A stretch of DNA of 64,000 nucleotides from Tunturibacter empetritectus (lineage in GTDB: Bacteria; Acidobacteriota; Terriglobia; Terriglobales; Acidobacteriaceae): assembly GCF_040358985.1 (NCBI RefSeq), contig NZ_CP132932.1, positions 2,728,001 through 2,792,000 of the forward strand. Direction: 5' to 3'. Position numbers and translations under genes: made by a program. Below are positions 60,644 through 64,000 of this stretch, in pieces (positions within the stretch are counted from its first letter, which is position 1; every line of letters starts with the position of its first letter). The notes beneath the pieces are model-generated. The model was given only the letters and a program-made list of their open reading frames with translations. It made no database searches and was not told where the DNA came from.

Positions 60644-62056
60644 GTGAACACTCGGGATCCCTTTTGCATCGCGGCGACGCTCGCACTAATGCTGCTATGC
60701 GCCCACTCCCGTCTCACCGCCCAAACTGCCACCCCACCGCCCTACACACCTCAGGTCTGGGACATCGACTGGTCCTACCTCGCCGAGCCTGCCGCGCGCG
60801 ATAGCGTTGCCGCCGACTGGACGGACCGCCTCCACTACATCCCACTCGGCGACACCAGGTTTCTCTCTATCAACGGCCAACTCCGCGAGCGTGGCGAGTA
60901 TCAGGATCACCCTGCCTTCGGCGCGCAGCCACCCGATAACGGCTACCTCTTGCAGCGTTATCTCTTCAGCGCCGATCTGCACCTCAGCCAGCGCTTCCGC
61001 ACTTTCATCCAGTTCGACAGCGGCCTTATTGACGGACGCGACGGCGGACCGCGCCCTGGCATCGACGAAGACAAGCTCGACGTCAACCAGGGCTTCATCG
61101 ACATCACTCCCTTTAAGTCCGCTGATAACAACCTCACGGTTCGCGCCGGTCGCCAACTCATCTCCCTGGGTTCTACACGTCTCGTCGCCACTGGTGCCGG
61201 CCTCAACGTCGAGCAGCCCTTCGATGGCTTCCGCCTTACGCTCCTCGCCGGCTACTGGACCGCCGATGGTATCGCTGTGCGCCCCACCGAGACGAAGACC
61301 GGCTTCTTGGACAACGAACCGAACCCCGCTGAAGAACTCTGGGGGCTCTACGTTAGCCGGGCGCTTCCGTCCTTCCACACCAATTTGGATCTCTATTACT
61401 TCGGCTACGACCACAAGTCCGTCCGCTACGCACAGGGTACTGGTCGCGAGCAGCGTGAGACCATCGGCGCGCGCATCTGGTCCCACACCTCCACGTGGGA
61501 CTACGACTTTGAATACACAGGCCAGTTCGGCCGTTTCAACACCGGCGAAATTAGTGCCATGGGAGCCGGATATCACCTCGGCTACACCTTTACCCATGCC
61601 CGCTTCGCGCCGCACCCTGAAGTTGACGGCGGCGTCCTAAGCGGTGATCACAACGCCCACGACAACACACTCGGCACCTTCAATCCACTGTTCCCCAACG
61701 GCAATTACCTCAGTCAGAGTATCTTGCTCGGCCCCTTCAATCTCATCATCGTGCGCCCCACCTTCAAGACAGCGCTCACCCGCAAAGTGAGCAGCAACAC
61801 TAATGTTGAACTCCTCTGGCGGCAAGCCACACGGGATGGGGTCTACAACATCGTAGGCATTCTCACCCATCCTCCAGACAACTCCACCGCACGCTCCATC
61901 GGCACGCAAATCCAGCAGGGATTTGATTACAACTTCACCCGCCATCTCAGCGGCTCCCTGGTCTATGAACATTTCTTCGCCGGCGAGTTCCTGAAGCAGA
62001 GTCCGCCCGGCCACAGCCTCAACTTTATCTCTCCGCAGCTGACTTGGAACTTCTAA
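60644..62056 (+). CDS. AlgE-like outer-membrane channel
   Basis: 470 residues, GTG start, signal peptide ending near LTAQ. The mature protein is a beta-barrel of the alginate-export family: INGQLRERGEYQDHPAFGA, DLHLSQRFRTFIQFDSGL, LTVRAGRQLISLGSTRL, a turn DGFRLTLLAGYW, and the last strand LNFISPQLTWNF. Such barrels pass anionic polysaccharide or small acids. It is 65 bases after the isochorismatase gene; despite the hairpin between them, they could still be one regulated unit. Confidence 0.82.
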   Translation: MNTRDPFCIAATLALMLLCAHSRLTAQTATPPPYTPQVWDIDWSYLAEPAARDSVAADWTDRLHYIPLGDTRFLSINGQLRERGEYQDHPAFGAQPPDNGYLLQRYLFSADLHLSQRFRTFIQFDSGLIDGRDGGPRPGIDEDKLDVNQGFIDITPFKSADNNLTVRAGRQLISLGSTRLVATGAGLNVEQPFDGFRLTLLAGYWTADGIAVRPTETKTGFLDNEPNPAEELWGLYVSRALPSFHTNLDLYYFGYDHKSVRYAQGTGREQRETIGARIWSHTSTWDYDFEYTGQFGRFNTGEISAMGAGYHLGYTFTHARFAPHPEVDGGVLSGDHNAHDNTLGTFNPLFPNGNYLSQSILLGPFNLIIVRPTFKTALTRKVSSNTNVELLWRQATRDGVYNIVGILTHPPDNSTARSIGTQIQQGFDYNFTRHLSGSLVYEHFFAGEFLKQSPPGHSLNFISPQLTWNF

Positions 62057-62074
62057 CGCCCCACGAGACTTCCC

Positions 62075-62533
62075 ATGCAAACACCTCTCGAGCAAGCACT
62101 CGTCTTCGGCATCGTCCTACTCAATGCCTACAGCTTCGGCGCCAATTGTGTGGAACGCTTCGTTAACTATCAAACTTGGCCTCTCATTGCCGCGGCCTCT
62201 TTCACGGCGTATCACAAAGCGCAACAGCCGCTGATCCAGGCCTTCGTAGTTGCTCCCATCGCCGTTGGGTTCGTGTTGCAGATATGGTTTCTGCGGATTG
62301 TGCCCGTCGCCGTGAACCCAATGGTCCCGTGGGTGATGATCATCGCGTCCGCAGTCGGCGCAGTCTCTACGGTGACGCTTCAGCTTCCCATCCATGCCGC
62401 CTTGAACCGAGACGGTTACTCGCCCGCACTGATGAGAAAACTGCTGCGCACCGACTGGATCAGGAAGGGGGCTGACGTCGTCAGGCTGGCCGCAACCGTT
62501 GTCCTAATGCATCAGATCGTCAGCGCTCATTAG
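62075..62533 (+). CDS. Four-helix inner-membrane protein, unknown function
   Basis: 152 residues with four predicted membrane helices (EQALVFGIVLLNAYSFGANC, AFVVAPIAVGFVLQIWFLRI, VPWVMIIASAVGAVSTVTLQ, VVRLAATVVLMHQIV). Family not recognised with certainty. It follows the AlgE-like gene by 18 bases and overlaps the 3' end of the convergent MarR gene by 14 bases. Confidence 0.72.
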   Translation: MQTPLEQALVFGIVLLNAYSFGANCVERFVNYQTWPLIAAASFTAYHKAQQPLIQAFVVAPIAVGFVLQIWFLRIVPVAVNPMVPWVMIIASAVGAVSTVTLQLPIHAALNRDGYSPALMRKLLRTDWIRKGADVVRLAATVVLMHQIVSAH

Positions 62534-63011
62534 GTGCTAGCCCACGCAACTTGCGTAACAATTGCGCTGCTGCGTTCTTCTCTTCGGTCGAAAGATGATG
62601 CATTGCCTCAACCAGATCTTTTGCATGAAGAGGAAAGATCTTCCTCGCTAGCACGCGGCCCTTTTCTGTGATGATCCCCATCACGATGCGCCTATCTTCG
62701 CTCCTCGATTCGCGCGCAATCAACCCGCGTTTCTCTAACTTCTTCACTGTGTAAGTTGTACTCGCGCCCGTGAGCAGAATCCTCTCGCTTAGTTCACCGA
62801 GTGGCGTTGGTCCGCCGTGAAATAGAACCATCAGTACTGAGAATTCGGTCATAGTCAGCCCATGCTTCTGCATACGCGGGCGAACATAGTCGTCGACAAA
62901 CTTGAATGCCCTGCCAATCGAAAGAATGAGCTGTAGGGACGCTGACCCTTCCGGGGTGGGTCCCTGCGGCCTTCCCTGCGCGGAGTCGCCGCCCAATTGA
63001 GATCCCTGCAT
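62520..63011 (-). CDS. MarR-family transcriptional regulator
   Basis: 163 residues. The winged helix is complete: LTMTEFSVLMVLFHGGPTP, LSERILLTGASTTYTVKKLE and RGLIARESRSEDRRIVMGII with the wing DRR motif, flanked by dimerisation helices. It would bind a palindrome as a dimer; the inverted repeat at 59936-59964 is a candidate target. It is convergent with the three-gene set it may control. Upstream (63012-63222) no gene was seen. Confidence 0.88.
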   Translation of the reverse strand: MQGSQLGGDSAQGRPQGPTPEGSASLQLILSIGRAFKFVDDYVRPRMQKHGLTMTEFSVLMVLFHGGPTPLGELSERILLTGASTTYTVKKLEKRGLIARESRSEDRRIVMGIITEKGRVLARKIFPLHAKDLVEAMHHLSTEEKNAAAQLLRKLRGLAPNER

Positions 63012-63222
63012 CCAGCAATTTTATCGCTCTCTGCTCTCTGCCGCTCGAACTCTGCCTGACGTTTTGCGGCCCGTTCAACCCGAGTTCACGTGGCAATGCG
63101 CGCTTCAGTCCAATTCGCGACTCGGTCGGATGAAGGTGGCCAAGTGCAGCATGGCTAAAGCGTCGCCGGGTACGGCGCCGGCTGCCAAATCGCTCGACGC
63201 CAGATTGCCATCGTTTCTACGA

Positions 63223-64000
63223 TTACATCGTCGGCTGTCTTGCGGGGAGGACCGGCATTTGGAGCGTAACCTGAGTACCGTGTCCCGGTGGGCTCACAAT
63301 TTCCACATTGCCACCGTGAAGCTGCGCAATGCTCTTCACGATTGCCAGCCCTAGGCCAGTTCCCCCCGAACCGTGGGACCGCGCTGAGTCGACTCGGAAG
63401 AAGCGGTCAAAGACTCTTGGTAGGGCTTCTGCCGGGATACCGATGCCCGTATCGGAGACTTCGATGTGAACCGTGGAAACATCTGCATTTGCGCTCAACA
63501 CGACTGTTCCGCCGGGTGGGGTGTGAGCTAACGCATTTGCGACCAGGTTGCCTACCGCCCTTTGCAAAAGCGTGCGGTCCAACTCGGCAACAACCGGTTC
63601 GCTGGCAACGGCAGCGGTGAGCGAAACTTCGCCGTCCACAGCCGAGGCTTCGTAGTATTCCCTTACTTGGTCCAGCAATTCGCCCACATCCACCCGCTCG
63701 CGGCGTAAATAGGACAACGGACTCTCCGCCCGTGCGAGAAAGAGGAGGTCGCCGATCAGATCCGACAGCCGCACAGCTTCCTCGAGGCAGGATTCGATCA
63801 CATCGCGATATTCGCCGGAAGTGCGCGCGCGGGCGAGAGCCACTTCTGCCTCGCCGCGAATGTTATTCACGGGCGTGCGCAGGTCGTGCGCGATGTCTGC
63901 CGAAAACCTCGAAATGCGCTCGAACGACTCCTGCAGGCGATCCAGCATCTCGTTGAAGGTGCCTGCCAGAGATGCCAGTTCGGACGGATATCCTTCCGGA
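63223..64000 (-). CDS. Sensor histidine kinase, C-terminal part (partial)
   Basis: The frame continues through the right edge (EGYPSELASLAGTFNEMLDR, end of a HAMP domain). Then the phospho-acceptor box SADIAHDLRTPVNNIRGEAE, N-box NLVANALAHTPPGGTVVLS, the DTGIGI and GGTGLGLAIVKSIAQLHGG motifs of the ATPase. HAMP-HisKA-ATPase of the heavy-metal (CusS) type is the closest match. The partner response regulator should lie beyond the edge. Confidence 0.92.
   Translation of the reverse strand, partial: PEGYPSELASLAGTFNEMLDRLQESFERISRFSADIAHDLRTPVNNIRGEAEVALARARTSGEYRDVIESCLEEAVRLSDLIGDLLFLARAESPLSYLRRERVDVGELLDQVREYYEASAVDGEVSLTAAVASEPVVAELDRTLLQRAVGNLVANALAHTPPGGTVVLSANADVSTVHIEVSDTGIGIPAEALPRVFDRFFRVDSARSHGSGGTGLGLAIVKSIAQLHGGNVEIVSPPGHGTQVTLQMPVLPARQPTM

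Noticed and set aside
1-64000. CRISPR arrays, tRNA or rRNA genes, transposases, integrases
   Set aside because: None seen on reading both strands; the repeats found are short dispersed elements, not regular spacer arrays.

Overview
The window reads as a piece of chromosome from a soil acidobacterium of the Granulicella/Edaphobacter/Terriglobus type. This is an inference from high GC coding DNA, an Oar-like TonB receptor with a carboxypeptidase-regulatory N-domain, secreted beta-propeller lipoproteins, a B12-dependent ribonucleotide reductase, many M1/M13 secreted peptidases, and short intergenic repeats of the 'catcctgagcgaagcgaaggatcc' kind. No rRNA, tRNA, CRISPR array, integrase or transposase was seen.

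Layout. 1-6.1 kb: 3' end of tsf, a secreted protein, a beta-carbonic anhydrase, a small secreted protein whose start is odd, pyrH, and a membrane acyltransferase, followed by 0.9 kb of repeats and hairpins. 6.1-13.1 kb (minus): two beta-propeller lipoproteins, an M13 peptidase, an MCE-domain protein, acpS. 13.6-17.5 kb (minus): a four-gene operon that looks like a functional-amyloid (Fap-like) export system: a large Ser/Thr/Asn-rich secreted protein, a small related one, a C39 peptidase and an outer-membrane barrel with a coiled-coil N-terminus. 18-29 kb: housekeeping and membrane genes (ABC ATPase, JmjC protein, M1 peptidase, CorA, a carbonic anhydrase-bestrophin pair, thioredoxin-like protein, HNH nuclease) and a GT39 gene broken by one stop codon. 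29.7-37 kb: a large propeller/TIG lipoprotein and nrdJ with a probable NrdR box. 37-38.8 kb: an AT-richer island with an anti-phage dCTP deaminase split into two frames plus a 57-residue ORF. 39-41 kb: small secreted proteins, a cupin and a Sel1 gene remnant, among repeats.

41-51.6 kb is a sugar/nucleoside-type utilisation locus. A LacI-family regulator lies between a leftward operon (permease, ribokinase, secreted two-domain FGE-like protein) and a rightward TonB receptor plus TPR protein. The same 12-bp palindrome sits about 10 bp downstream of the predicted transcription start in both target promoters, so the regulon can be read from the sequence.

51.6-64 kb: a seven-haem cytochrome, small stress or monooxygenase-like proteins, a STAS protein, a GH13 pullulanase with three tandem N-terminal PUD modules, an isochorismatase/AlgE-like porin/membrane protein set convergent with a MarR regulator, and the 3' part of a sensor histidine kinase running off the right edge.

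Several genes carry single-base lesions (GT39 amber codon, zinc-ribbon protein, Sel1 remnant, dCTP deaminase, small secreted protein at 2.3-2.7 kb). These are either real decay or assembly errors and should be checked on reads.
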